In this document: in pieces, positions 8,605-17,579 of the stretch
Layout: each line of letters opens with the position of its first letter
Position numbering within the stretch: position 1 is the first letter of the stretch
NCBI GenBank assembly: GCA_018827375.1
Contig: JAHJYW010000006.1
Span: 51,046-115,045, forward strand
Length of the DNA: 64,000 bases
Source of the DNA: Alphaproteobacteria bacterium
GTDB taxonomy: Bacteria; Pseudomonadota; Alphaproteobacteria; Caulobacterales; Hyphomonadaceae
Direction: 5' to 3'
Translations under genes and position numbers: made by a program
The notes under the pieces: model-generated
Told to the model about the DNA's origin: nothing
What the model saw: the letters and a program-made list of their open reading frames with translations, nothing else
Databases searched by the model: none

Positions 8605-10822
8605 GGCGCAACTGGATGCGGCGGAAGATGAGTTTCACCATGAAGCCGAGCAGAACGAGGATGATGCCGGCGAGCAGTTTCAGGTCTGATAGCGTGCCTG
8701 TGTTCGGCAGGTGGACGCCGCGGTCGACCTGCATGGGAGCGTTCATCCGTTGCGGATCCGGCTTGCGGATGGCGAGCGCATCGACGGGGATCATCGGCGC
8801 GTCGGAGCGGATGCCCTCATGGCCGAAGACCTTGCCGAAATCCCATCCTGCAGGGAGGTTCAGGGGCACCTGCGCGCTGTCGAGGTCTGCACCTTCCGGG
8901 CGGCTCGGTGTCACGTCCACGGCAACCAGGCTGGTCAGGCGCGAGACGAGATGGTGGGCGAGGGCGACGCTGAGAATCTGGTCGTCGACGAGGTCCGGGA
9001 ATGTGTCGGCGCGAGCACGGTCGAGTTCCAGCGAGGCGATTTTCTTGCGGGCCCAGAGTTTTGAAATGCCTTCGCGTTTTGCCGCTTGCTTGAGGGGCAG
9101 GCCGACTTTCCAGGGCTGGTCGCCATTCAACCCGGAAACCCAGACCAGGCCGTCTTTCGCGGCGGCATTGGCGGCGATGACGAGTGTCTCGCCGGAATAG
9201 ATATCCGGCAGTGGCGAGGGCCATGCCTCGACCTTGGTGCCGTCCGGCCATGTGGCGGCGAGGCTGGTGATGGCGGGGCTTTCGAGCTTGGTGAAGAGGG
9301 CACCCATGCGGGCGGCGACTTCATCGACATCGCCAATGTGCGTGTAGCTGCCTTGGCCGAGTTCTGCTGCGCGGGACATGAAGAAGCTGTTGGGTGCGGA
9401 GCCGATGCCGACGGTGAAGATGCGCGCGTCGGCGCGGTACTGCGTGATGGTTTCAAACAGTTGCTGCTCGTTGCCGATGGCGCCGTCCGTCAGGAAGATG
9501 ACCTGGCGCAGGCGGCCGTCGCCGGTGCCGTGGTCGGCAAGGGCTTCGCGCAGGGCGGGCAGCATTTCGGTGCCGCCCGTGGCCTCCAGATTGTTCACCC
9601 AGCGCGTGGCGCGGGCGCGGTTAGTAGTGCTGGCATCCAGGGGATGATCGAACAGGGCATGGGTCACGGAATTGAACTCGATGACGTTGAAGCGGTCCTC
9701 GGGCTTGAGGCGGGCAATGGCGAGGGCGAGGCTTGTCCGGGCCTGCCGGATCGACTCGCCGCCCATGGAGCCTGATGTGTCGATGATGAAGGTGATCTCG
9801 CGCGGTGGTGGCGGCGCGGATTGGGCGGCGACAGGCGGCGTGACCATAAGGAGGTAGTAGGGCTCACCATCCACTGTTTCAGTGAAGAGCGCGGCGCTGG
9901 GGGCCTTGGAGGCCTTGGGCGTCCATGTCAGCTCGAAGTCGCGATTGGCATAGGTGCTTCCTGAAGACAGCGTGAGGTTGGCGGCGCTGGCACCGGTCCA
10001 GCTCGTGTCCATGGGATGATAGGTGGACTCGAGTTTTCCAACCGCAAACCCGGCGTCTAGCGAGACGCTGAGCGTGAGCGGGTTGGTGTTGCCAAGTTGC
10101 GGATTCAGGACCGGCGGGGAGATCCGGCCACGATCCGGCACGGGGTCGCTGACAGCCCAGCCTTCCTCGCCGAGGGAAGCGGTGAGGATTTCAGGGGCAG
10201 GCATGTAGCGCGGCGCGACGACCATGGGGAAGCGGAGCGAGAAGGTGTCGTCGGAAAGGTGGACGGTTTCCTGATACTCGATCTGGACAATGATGGTTTC
10301 GCCGGGGCCGATATTGGCAACAGAATTGGTGAAGAGGTTTGGCCTTTCCTGTTCGAGCAGGGCGGTCTTTTTGCCTTCGGACTTGGCCTGTTCATAGATG
10401 GCCTTGGCCTTCTTTTTCTCCTCGATCAGGCCTTCGATGAAGCGGTCGCCGATTTGCATGCGGAGCGAGTCGACAGCGCTTTCATCCGGCAGGGGGAAAA
10501 CGTAGACGCCTTCGACCCAGCCATCGGTCGTGTTCTCGAAACGCTGGGTGACGCGGGTGCGGGCGATGGGGCCTGAAATATCGATCTGGACATCCGTCAA
10601 CAAAGACGGGGCCTGAACGTATTTTCCTTGTGTGGATGCCTTGAAGAGCAGCGTGCCAGTGGTGGCATCATTCGGGGTGACGAGGCGGGGTTCCTGGTCA
10701 GCCCAGGCGGCACCAGCGGCAAATGCCGCCGCTGTCAGGGTTGCGCCAAGCCACTGACCTGAACGGGAGAACAGGGGACTCCAGTCTGAGACACGGGCAC
10801 GGATCCTGACGGCGGCGAACAT
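8594..10822 (-). CDS. Sortase target: VIT / von Willebrand A domain protein with LPNTG sorting signal
   Basis: A 742-residue exported protein. It has an N-terminal signal region (hydrophobic about residues 24-41, ending AAWA), a VIT (vault protein inter-alpha-trypsin) domain at about 60-185, and a von Willebrand factor A domain from about 343 whose metal-binding MIDAS motif DTSGS (D348-S352) is intact. It ends with a canonical cell-wall-sorting-like signal: LPNTG at about 705-709, a hydrophobic stretch, then a basic tail ([10 protein letters not shown]). This is the known marine proteobacterial sortase target family. The coupled sortase downstream is its presumed processing enzyme. A surface adhesion or scaffold role is inferred from the VIT-VWA architecture only. 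Confidence 0.9.
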   Translation of the reverse strand: MFAAVRIRARVSDWSPLFSRSGQWLGATLTAAAFAAGAAWADQEPRLVTPNDATTGTLLFKASTQGKYVQAPSLLTDVQIDISGPIARTRVTQRFENTTDGWVEGVYVFPLPDESAVDSLRMQIGDRFIEGLIEEKKKAKAIYEQAKSEGKKTALLEQERPNLFTNSVANIGPGETIIVQIEYQETVHLSDDTFSLRFPMVVAPRYMPAPEILTASLGEEGWAVSDPVPDRGRISPPVLNPQLGNTNPLTLSVSLDAGFAVGKLESTYHPMDTSWTGASAANLTLSSGSTYANRDFELTWTPKASKAPSAALFTETVDGEPYYLLMVTPPVAAQSAPPPPREITFIIDTSGSMGGESIRQARTSLALAIARLKPEDRFNVIEFNSVTHALFDHPLDASTTNRARATRWVNNLEATGGTEMLPALREALADHGTGDGRLRQVIFLTDGAIGNEQQLFETITQYRADARIFTVGIGSAPNSFFMSRAAELGQGSYTHIGDVDEVAARMGALFTKLESPAITSLAATWPDGTKVEAWPSPLPDIYSGETLVIAANAAAKDGLVWVSGLNGDQPWKVGLPLKQAAKREGISKLWARKKIASLELDRARADTFPDLVDDQILSVALAHHLVSRLTSLVAVDVTPSRPEGADLDSAQVPLNLPAGWDFGKVFGHEGIRSDAPMIPVDALAIRKPDPQRMNAPMQVDRGVHLPNTGTLSDLKLLAGIILVLLGFMVKLIFRRIQLRHAA

Positions 10823-10996
10823 GGGCGGCTCCTTTCATTGCGTATTTGCAATGATTGGAAGCTGCACCCCGAATAAGGCAGGAAAGGTCTTGCTTTCAGG
10901 CGGACCCGGTACGTGTTCGGGGCCATTTCCGGAAGAGAATGAGGCGGGCTGCGGCCCGGCTGGTCAGCATTGCTGCAACGTCGTGCGCAACGGCAA

Positions 10997-11031
10997 CTGC
11001 CTTCCCCCATGTCTGAGACGGGGGAAGGCAG
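10997..11031 (-). terminator. Hairpin downstream of TonB receptor gene
   Basis: Perfect 12-bp inverted repeat CTGCCTTCCCCC / GGGGGAAGGCAG (10997-11008 and 11020-11031) with an 11-base loop, 19 bases beyond the stop of the minus-strand receptor gene. There is no good T tract on either side, so it is a likely but imperfect terminator or RNA end-protecting hairpin. Confidence 0.6.
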
Positions 11032-11049
11032 CGGGAGGAAACGCTTCGA

Positions 11050-13653
11050 CTAGTAGGTCAGGCGGACGCCGACCTTGCCAGTCCAGGAGTAGGTTTCGTA
11101 CTGAAGGAGACGATCCTGATCCGGACCTTTCTGGAAGGCGACGTAAGGTTCGTCACCCATGTTCACGAACTCGACGAAGCCCTGAACCCGGTCGGTGAAG
11201 CGATACTTGGCCGAGGCGTCGATCTGGAGGTGGTCCTTCACGTAGCGGTCGGTTCCGGCATCGGAGCCGAGTTCATCCAGATACTCGTCGCGATAGGCGG
11301 CGGTGAGGCGAAGGGACAGGCCCCCCTTCTCGTAGCCAAGCATGGCGTTGTACGTGTTTTTCGCAGCCGCCGGCAGCATGATGGAGCGCATGCCACCGTC
11401 GCCATCCGGCACGTCGCCCTGGGCATCGGTATAGGTGTAGTTGAGGCCGACCAGCATGCCGTCGAGCAGGCCGGGGAGGAAGTCGAGCGCCTGCTGGTAG
11501 TTCAGTTCGATGCCCTGAACGGTCGCTGTATCGCCGTTGATCGGAATGGTGGCTTCCGTGAAGGCGATGCCATTGAAGACGCCGTTATAGGGGGCGACAT
11601 CGTCCTGGAAGGTCTGTTCGACGATGAAGTCCTTGATATCCTTGTAGAAGACGCCTGCCTGCAGGACAGTGCCCGGGTTCGGGTAGTATTCGATGCTGAG
11701 ATCGCCGTTCCAGGCCTTGTAGGGATCAAGGTCGGGGTTGCCGAAGGAGGCTTCGAGGTCTTCGTTGATCGAAGAGCGCGGGGCCATCTGGCCGATGCCC
11801 GGGCGCACGACACTGGCGAAGACACCAGCGCGCAGGATCAGGTTTTCCATGGCCTCGTACTTGAGGTTCAGGCTTGGAAGGACGTTGGTATAATCGTTGG
11901 AGAAGTTGAGCGGTGTGGCCGTGACTGCGTCTTCGTCGACGAGGTTACCGCCAAGATCGTCCTTCGTCTGTTCAACACGCACGCCGCCGATAAGGGTCAT
12001 GCGATCGGTCGAATACTTGCCCTGTGCATAGGCGGCATAGATGTCTTCCTGCACTTCATAGGCGCCGGAAATGGAGTCGAGGAAGGAGTCGTCTTCGTTG
12101 AGGACAAAGCCGGCCTTGTTCGCCGCATAGAAAGCGCGGACCTTGCCGAGATCCGGCAGGACGCCGAGGTCTGCGAGACCATAGGTCTGCTTGCCGGTAA
12201 CGTCGGCGAGCGTGTAGTCGTCTGCGCCGTCGAACTCATCATAGATGAGGTTATTGGCGGAATAGGTCTTCTCGCGCAGACGGACTTTGAGGCCGGTCTT
12301 GAATTCAAACTCGCCGCTGGCAAGGTCGAACGTGCGGGCGATGTCACCCTTGGCCGACCATTCCTTGTCCTTGGACATGCCGTCGTTCACGGCGAGCTCG
12401 GTGAACTCGTAGCCGGAGGCGTCGTTGAAGTCGTCAGCGCCGGTCAGGATGGAGAAGACAGGCTTTTCAAGATTGGCGTAATTGACGTTGACGGACAGTT
12501 CGCCATTGTCCTTGAAGTCCTGCTGGAAGCGCGTCGGGTCCTGGGTGTCGTATTCGTGTTCCTCGGCTTCGGAATAAGCGAGCTTGTAGTCGAACTTCCA
12601 GGGGCCGGTCTCGGTTTCGCCGCCGACCTGGTAGGACTGGATGATCTGGCTTTCGAAGCGATCCTTCAGGCCGCGGCGGACGCGGATACGGTCGTCAGTA
12701 TCATTCGTGTCGCCGTCGCCGGAAACGAACGTGGCTGAGTCTGCATCACCGGAGACAGGCGAGCCGCTGAAGGCGAAGACGAGGCGCTGGCGCTTTTCGG
12801 TGTCGTCGAACTTGGAATAGATGGCGCGGGCGTAAAGCGTTGTCGTGTCGGTGGCTTTCCAGTCGAAGGAGAGCGAGCCGCCTAGGCGTTCGCGCTCAAC
12901 ATCATAGTCGCGATACTCAAGGTCTTCGGCATAGGTTACGCCGCTGTCGTCCGTGGTCCAGCCGCCCATCTCGATATTGTCGGTCGAGGTCTTGCGGTTG
13001 GAGAAGGACAGGCCGCCGGCCACGCCGAACGTGTCCGAGATCGGGATGGAGAAGTCGACCGCGGCTTTTGGCGAGTATTCGCCGTTCAGGTCATTATAGG
13101 AACCTTCGAGCTTTGTGCTGAGGAATAGGTCGTCGCGGTCGAACGCCTTGGTCGTGTTGATCTCGATGGAGGCACCGATCGTGTCGGCGTCCATGTCAGG
13201 CGTCAGGGTCTTCTTTACTTCAATGGATTCAACGAGTTCGGAGGCAACAACGTCAAGCGCAACGGCGCGCGTATCGGATTCCGGAGACGGCAGGCGTACG
13301 CCATTGATGGAGGAGGCGTTGAGCGTCGGGTCGAGCCCGCGCACGGAGATGAAGCGGCCTTCGCCCTGGTCGTCGAGAATGTTGACGCCGGTGAGGCGGC
13401 GCGTGGATTCGGCGACGTTCTGGTCGGGAAACTGGCCGAGGGCATCACGGGTGACGACGCTCTGGATCGTGTCGGACGCGCGTTGGCGGGCGATGGCGCT
13501 TTCCATCATTGCGCGCTGGCCGATGACGGTGACGGTGTCGAGCCGCGCGTCGGCGTCAACTTCCGCAACTTGAGCATATGCGGGTGCGGAAAGGCACAGG
13601 CTGGCAGTGGCGAGCGCTGTGGTGAGGAGGAGTTTCTTGTAACGGAGATTCAT
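11050..13653 (-). CDS. TonB-dependent outer-membrane receptor (Xanthomonas/Caulobacter type)
   Basis: An 867-residue outer-membrane transporter: signal peptide (cut after APAYA, about 27), a TonB-box-like DTVTVIG at 39-45, a plug domain (TRDALGQFPDQNVAEST, ISVRGLDP, then INGVRLPSP), and a long 22-strand-type barrel ending in the aromatic TGKVGVRLTY typical for BAM recognition. The plug motifs fit the TonB-dependent receptor subfamily first described in Xanthomonas and Caulobacter, whose members often import oligosaccharides or other complex substrates. No neighbouring transporter or hydrolase tells the substrate. It is followed by a strong hairpin and preceded by a long non-coding region. Confidence 0.92.
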   Translation of the reverse strand: MNLRYKKLLLTTALATASLCLSAPAYAQVAEVDADARLDTVTVIGQRAMMESAIARQRASDTIQSVVTRDALGQFPDQNVAESTRRLTGVNILDDQGEGRFISVRGLDPTLNASSINGVRLPSPESDTRAVALDVVASELVESIEVKKTLTPDMDADTIGASIEINTTKAFDRDDLFLSTKLEGSYNDLNGEYSPKAAVDFSIPISDTFGVAGGLSFSNRKTSTDNIEMGGWTTDDSGVTYAEDLEYRDYDVERERLGGSLSFDWKATDTTTLYARAIYSKFDDTEKRQRLVFAFSGSPVSGDADSATFVSGDGDTNDTDDRIRVRRGLKDRFESQIIQSYQVGGETETGPWKFDYKLAYSEAEEHEYDTQDPTRFQQDFKDNGELSVNVNYANLEKPVFSILTGADDFNDASGYEFTELAVNDGMSKDKEWSAKGDIARTFDLASGEFEFKTGLKVRLREKTYSANNLIYDEFDGADDYTLADVTGKQTYGLADLGVLPDLGKVRAFYAANKAGFVLNEDDSFLDSISGAYEVQEDIYAAYAQGKYSTDRMTLIGGVRVEQTKDDLGGNLVDEDAVTATPLNFSNDYTNVLPSLNLKYEAMENLILRAGVFASVVRPGIGQMAPRSSINEDLEASFGNPDLDPYKAWNGDLSIEYYPNPGTVLQAGVFYKDIKDFIVEQTFQDDVAPYNGVFNGIAFTEATIPINGDTATVQGIELNYQQALDFLPGLLDGMLVGLNYTYTDAQGDVPDGDGGMRSIMLPAAAKNTYNAMLGYEKGGLSLRLTAAYRDEYLDELGSDAGTDRYVKDHLQIDASAKYRFTDRVQGFVEFVNMGDEPYVAFQKGPDQDRLLQYETYSWTGKVGVRLTY

Positions 13654-14172
13654 GTGTTTGACCTATCGAGTCCCGGGGAGGAATGGGCCCCCTCTAGGTC
13701 GTCAAGGTGACAGTCGCGCGACACTTCTTCTGAGGATTTACGACAATTACGGTTTGGTAAGCTTAACGCTCTGGCAGTGTGGTTGCCGGGCAACAAGGCA
13801 TGGTGCGATTGTCAAGTAAACGTCATGTTTTCATCACTCAATATCCGGAAAAATGTAGTCGTTCGGAGCAAATGCCCTGTGGCCGTTGAAGGTGAAAAGG
13901 CGTAGTCTTTCCGACCGTGATTCGAGCGGGCGTATAGTTCGCCCCATGCAGACCACTCGATACCGGAAACACATGAACGAGCGGGAGGCGCGGAACATAC
14001 GGTTTCTTGTCTTGCTGGGCCGTGTAGGCGCTGATGCTGGGGTGGACAGGTGGGCCGCGTGTGCGCGCGCTCTAGGCAGGCGCGAGTGGCCAGCCCGGCG
14101 GGCGACGAAAACGGCTTGATCTCCGACACGGGGCAGCGGAGGCTGGAGCCGTTAAATCAGGAGAGACGGGCG
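13654..14172. other. Non-coding region between divergent genes
   Basis: About 520 bases between the TonB receptor (minus strand) and the oxidase lipoprotein gene (plus strand). Short reading frames on both strands (for example 13886-14119 plus and 13812-14129 minus) have no signal peptide, motif or convincing ribosome site and mutually overlap, so I leave them out. It presumably holds both promoters; no clear consensus was found. Confidence 0.5.
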
Positions 14173-15291
14173 ATGACACAGCTGACACGGCGGACATTTG
14201 CGGCGACGGGGCTGGCGGCCATGGCGACGGCCTGTACAGGCGTGCCGAAGGCGAGCGGGCCGGGCGTCGCGATGAAGCAGGTGCCGCCGGTGATCGTGGA
14301 TCCGGGCCGGGTGGCGCGGGTTGTTGTTGGCCTCCGGCCATACCGCCCGACGGGATTCCGCGTGGAGCGGGAGATGCTGGTTGAGAAGGCGGTTATCCAT
14401 AATTATGGCCATGGCGGCGGCGGGATCACGCTGTCCTGGGGCACTGCGCATCTGGCCGTGGAGGAGGGCTGGGACCCGGACGTGAAGGATTATGCCGTGA
14501 TGGGCGCCGGGATCGTGGGACTGTCGACCGCGATGCTGTTGCTGGAGCGCGGCGCGAATGTGACGATCTATGCCAAGGCGCTGTCGCCGGAGACGACATC
14601 GAATATTGCGGGCGGGCAGTGGTGGCCGGCGTCGGTCTTTCAGGACAGCATGGTGGACGATGCCTACAGGGCGAAGCATGTGGCGGCGTCGCGCTTTGCG
14701 TTCCAGCGCTTCCAGCTGCTGACCGGGCCGGAATATGGCGTCACGTGGGAAGTGAACTATGTGCTGTCGGACAAGGCGAAGCCGGAGACGCCCGCGCCGA
14801 GGGGCAGCCCGATGCATGAGTTTGTCGTCAACGAGCGGGAGTATGAACCGGGCGAGCTGAGCTTCAATGCGCCTTTCGCGAAGAGTTTCGATACGATGAT
14901 GGTGGACACGCCCTATTACCTGCGGGTGCTGGAGCGGGACATCCGGCTGCGCGGGGGCAAGATCGTGGTGCAGTCATTTGATGATGTGGCGCAGGTGGCG
15001 GCGCTGCCGGAGACGGTGGTGTTCAACTGCACCGGGCTCGGTGCAGGGGCGCTGTTTGGCGACACGGTGATAACACCGGCACGCGGGCAGCTGGTGATCC
15101 TGCAGCCGCAGGCGGAAATCGATTACAACATCATCACCGGGAGCCATGCCTACATGTTCGGGCGGCGCGATGGGATTGTGCTGGGCGGGACGTTCCAGAA
15201 GGGCAACTGGTCGCTGGAGCCGAGCGCGGAGGACACGGCGATGATCCTGGCCGAGAACCGGGCGCTGTTCGAGCTGCCGCAGCAGGCCTAG
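14173..15291 (+). CDS. Exported D-amino-acid-oxidase homologue with circularly permuted motif order
   Basis: A 372-residue flavoprotein of the D-amino-acid oxidase / D-aspartate oxidase family. Ordinary DAAO starts with the FAD-binding Rossmann motif and ends with a substrate-Arg and HNYGHGG segment. Here the order is rotated: GLRPYRPTGFRVERE (53-67) and VIHNYGHGGGGITLSWG (74-90) come first, then the FAD motif AVMGAGIVGLS (108-118), TTSNIAGGQWWP, VFNCTGLGAGAL (283-293), RGQLVIL and finally LGGTFQKGNW (337-346), after which the chain stops where ordinary DAAO would continue into the first segment. The N-terminus carries a twin-Arg motif (RRTFAA) and a lipobox-like ATAC with Cys21, suggesting a Tat-exported lipoprotein. 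The start at 14173 gives this signal; the frame is open further upstream. Its stop shares a CTAG with the next gene. Confidence 0.85.
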   Translation: MTQLTRRTFAATGLAAMATACTGVPKASGPGVAMKQVPPVIVDPGRVARVVVGLRPYRPTGFRVEREMLVEKAVIHNYGHGGGGITLSWGTAHLAVEEGWDPDVKDYAVMGAGIVGLSTAMLLLERGANVTIYAKALSPETTSNIAGGQWWPASVFQDSMVDDAYRAKHVAASRFAFQRFQLLTGPEYGVTWEVNYVLSDKAKPETPAPRGSPMHEFVVNEREYEPGELSFNAPFAKSFDTMMVDTPYYLRVLERDIRLRGGKIVVQSFDDVAQVAALPETVVFNCTGLGAGALFGDTVITPARGQLVILQPQAEIDYNIITGSHAYMFGRRDGIVLGGTFQKGNWSLEPSAEDTAMILAENRALFELPQQA

Positions 15292-15752
15292 TTGCCAGCG
15301 CGGAAGGACTTGCGGCCGAAATAGGCGTTCTTCGGGCCGTCGTCGCTGCCGGTGGGGGGCGTGTCGTCGGCGGGCGGCGGTGTATCCTCAGCCGGGGCAA
15401 CCTTGGCCTCAGGCGTGGTGGTCTCGCCGGACATGACCTTGCGGATGTGGGCGGCAGCAGCGCCAGCGGTGGAGACCTCGAAATCGTCCACGTCCTTGTC
15501 GAGGCGGCGGGCGAGCAGACGGGCATGGTGGCTGGACAGCCGCTTCAGTTCGGTTTCGAAGATTTCAGTGCCGACAGACTCGCGCAGGAAGACCATGTCT
15601 TCGGTCGTCTGGCCTGCGGAGATCATGAGCTTGCGGACGAGGAGGCCAGCGGCGGCAGAGAAGTCTTTCTCGGCCAGCTTGGCAAAACGGTCGCGATTGT
15701 CGAGCAGGGCTGCCAGCGCGCCGGCACCCCCGGTGGCTGTCGTCATGCTCAT
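15288..15752 (-). CDS. Unknown protein coupled to ParA-type ATPase
   Basis: A 154-residue soluble protein I cannot assign. Residues 1 to about 110 look alpha-helical (SAAAGLLVRKLMISAG, ELKRLSSHHARLLARRL); then comes a Pro/Asp/Thr-rich, probably disordered linker (about 111-138) and a basic C-terminal tail (KNAYFGRKSFRAGN). Its ATG overlaps the stop of the ParA gene in an ATGA, so the two proteins are translationally coupled and likely act together. A disordered basic tail is the kind of element that stimulates ParA ATPases in partition partners, but those are usually N-terminal, so this role is inference. It is not a recognisable ParB: no HTH or CTPase motif is seen. Confidence 0.75.
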   Translation of the reverse strand: MSMTTATGGAGALAALLDNRDRFAKLAEKDFSAAAGLLVRKLMISAGQTTEDMVFLRESVGTEIFETELKRLSSHHARLLARRLDKDVDDFEVSTAGAAAAHIRKVMSGETTTPEAKVAPAEDTPPPADDTPPTGSDDGPKNAYFGRKSFRAGN

Positions 15753-16633
15753 TTCAATAGCTCCAGGATTTCCTTCATGAGGGAGTCGATGATGCCGAGC
15801 GCTTCACCGGGCCATTTGGCTGACAGGGTCGGGTCCGGTCCGAGTTCGATCGGGTTGGACGCAAAGCCGGTCTTGAGAGGCACGACGGTCTTGAACATCC
15901 GGAATTCGGCTTCCTTCGAATTGGCCGCATCGCGCATGGCCTGCAGCACGACCTGCTGGTGAGGCGTGTTGTCAAAGCGCGTGGCGAGGACAACGGGCAG
16001 GTTCTCGATATCACGATCGCGCAGGTTTCGCATGATGTCGCCGGTGAAAAGATCGAGGCCGAGCGTGGACATGAAGTCCGGTATCGTGGGCACGACGATT
16101 AGGTGGCTGGCCGCAAGCACGCTTTCGGTCATCACCGAGATGCCGGGCGGGCAGTCGCAGATGATGACATCATACTCGCTTTTCAGCAGGTCGAAGTCGT
16201 CGCGCAGGCGGCGGCCAACCTGGCCTTCGAGGGCCTGCATCGAGTATTTCTTGGCCGTGAGTTCGTAGATCAGCTCGCGCTCTGTCTTGCGCAGGCGCGG
16301 CGACGAAGGGATCAGATCCAGCGGCAGGGACTTGCCCTCATGCGTGACGTCGCTGGCGCCTGTGACGACGAATTCGGAAAGGCGCTTCTGCTCGTTTGCG
16401 AAGAAATTCTCCAGCAGCCAGTCGGAAATCGTGGCGTAATCATTGATCGCCTGGAACAGGTGTTCGTCGCCCTCGTGGCCGTAGACAAGCAGGGAAGCGT
16501 TGGCCTGCGTATCGAGATCGACGACCAGTGTGCGGCGGCCAGAAGCCGCGAAAGCCTCGGCCAGCATGACGCAGGTGGTGGTCTTGCCGACACCGCCTTT
16601 TGAGTTGGCAATCGAGATGACGCGTGCCGACAT
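15749..16633 (-). CDS. ParA/MinD-family ATPase (orphan, non-canonical par locus)
   Basis: A 294-residue deviant-Walker P-loop ATPase: ANSKGGVGKTTT at about residues 8-19 (deviant Walker A with the signature Lys), VVDLDTQANAS (switch I region) and VIICDCPPGIS (Walker B). Such ATPases dimerise on ATP, bind DNA or membrane, and position plasmids, chromosomes or protein clusters. I start at 16633, where AGGAG stands eight bases upstream; the frame is open to 16672. The partner gene downstream is not ParB and no centromere-like repeats are seen nearby, so a cargo-positioning role is as likely as DNA partition. Confidence 0.85.
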   Translation of the reverse strand: MSARVISIANSKGGVGKTTTCVMLAEAFAASGRRTLVVDLDTQANASLLVYGHEGDEHLFQAINDYATISDWLLENFFANEQKRLSEFVVTGASDVTHEGKSLPLDLIPSSPRLRKTERELIYELTAKKYSMQALEGQVGRRLRDDFDLLKSEYDVIICDCPPGISVMTESVLAASHLIVVPTIPDFMSTLGLDLFTGDIMRNLRDRDIENLPVVLATRFDNTPHQQVVLQAMRDAANSKEAEFRMFKTVVPLKTGFASNPIELGPDPTLSAKWPGEALGIIDSLMKEILELLK

Positions 16634-17034
16634 TCTGTTAGCTCCTCTTCCCCTGTCACAAGCGCGGCACAAAGCAGATTTGGATCTGCATGGCTATTGC
16701 CTGTTTCTCTAAAAATGCAGGTCCCGAGCGCCCGTTTCCCTCAACTTATCAGGCTAGTACCCGAGGATTGCTGCGGAATTTTATCTTACGTCCGACCGCT
16801 ATGCCTGCGGGAGTAAATTCGCTGCATCGGAAGAAGCTATCGGGAAGCGAGGGAAGCATGAGCTGGGGTGGCCATTTGCAGGCGCACGGCGCGAATCGAA
16901 ACCCGCGGCACCTCTGATTGCACTGTCGCAATTGGGGGTAGCGGCGTGGGGCGGGCGCGATGCCGCTTCGCTGACGCAGGCTTCGGTCGCGCTTGTATAA
17001 GCCGGCGGAGGCGCTGGTGACGCTGGTCTAGGCC
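16634..17034. other. Non-coding region upstream of ParA gene
   Basis: About 400 bases with no supportable gene. A perfect short inverted repeat GCAGAT TTGG ATCTGC lies at 16674-16689, about 40 bases before the ParA start, and could be an operator or part of the 5' leader. The rest shows short reading frames on both strands without protein-like features. Confidence 0.4.
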
Positions 17035-17478
17035 TTACTCGAAGGTGAGGTGGCATGCGCCGAGGACGCGGAACATATGGTAGCGGTCGCGGGCGTCGGG
17101 GGCGGTGCGCAGGTCTAGATAGGCCTGCAGGGCGATGGGGGTGGCGATGTCGACTTCCTGTTCGAAGCGGGCGGTGTCGCCGGTCTCATCCTCGTAGATG
17201 TCCGAGGCCATCTGGGCCCAGTAGCCGGCGGCGAGTTCGCTTTCGGCGGGGCGCAGGTCCGGGCTGAGGCGCTCCATGAATGCGGCGTCCCAGTCCTGGG
17301 CGGCGCTTTGCGACCAGACAGCCCAATAGGAGGCGCAACGGACCATGTCGGACGGGTTTTCGGGCGCGACCCCGGATTCCACGGCCCGCTGGTAGTAGCC
17401 ATTCATATAGTCCGTGCTCTGCGCGGTGGCGGGCAGGGCGATGACGGCCGAGGCGAAGGCTATGATCCGCAAGTACAA
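17035..17478 (-). CDS. Secreted protein of unknown function
   Basis: A 147-residue protein with a Sec signal peptide (LYLRIIAFASAVIALPATAQS) if translation starts at a TTG at 17478, which has GGAG six bases upstream. The frame extends to an ATG at 17586, but that version would put over 36 residues before the signal peptide. The mature part contains paired cysteines (MVRCASYW and GACHLTF at the very end) and helical, acidic segments; I recognise no family. It stands alone, divergent from the phage-like remnant. Confidence 0.6.
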   Translation of the reverse strand: MYLRIIAFASAVIALPATAQSTDYMNGYYQRAVESGVAPENPSDMVRCASYWAVWSQSAAQDWDAAFMERLSPDLRPAESELAAGYWAQMASDIYEDETGDTARFEQEVDIATPIALQAYLDLRTAPDARDRYHMFRVLGACHLTFE

Positions 17479-17579
17479 GGGTGGCTCCGAATAGAGGGAC
17501 TGGGCGGAACTATAGACTCCAAGTGCTGAACCAAAAGCAAACGGCCGGATAGAGGATTGATACATAAAAGGATTTCGAG

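Noticed and set aside
11230..12738. Plus-strand frame (502 codons) opposite the TonB receptor
   Set aside because: It reads like the complement of a barrel-coding sequence (Val/Gly/Asp-rich, no motifs).
13812..14129. Two overlapping small frames in the gap before the DAAO gene
   Set aside because: They overlap on opposite strands, lack ribosome sites and have no protein-like features.
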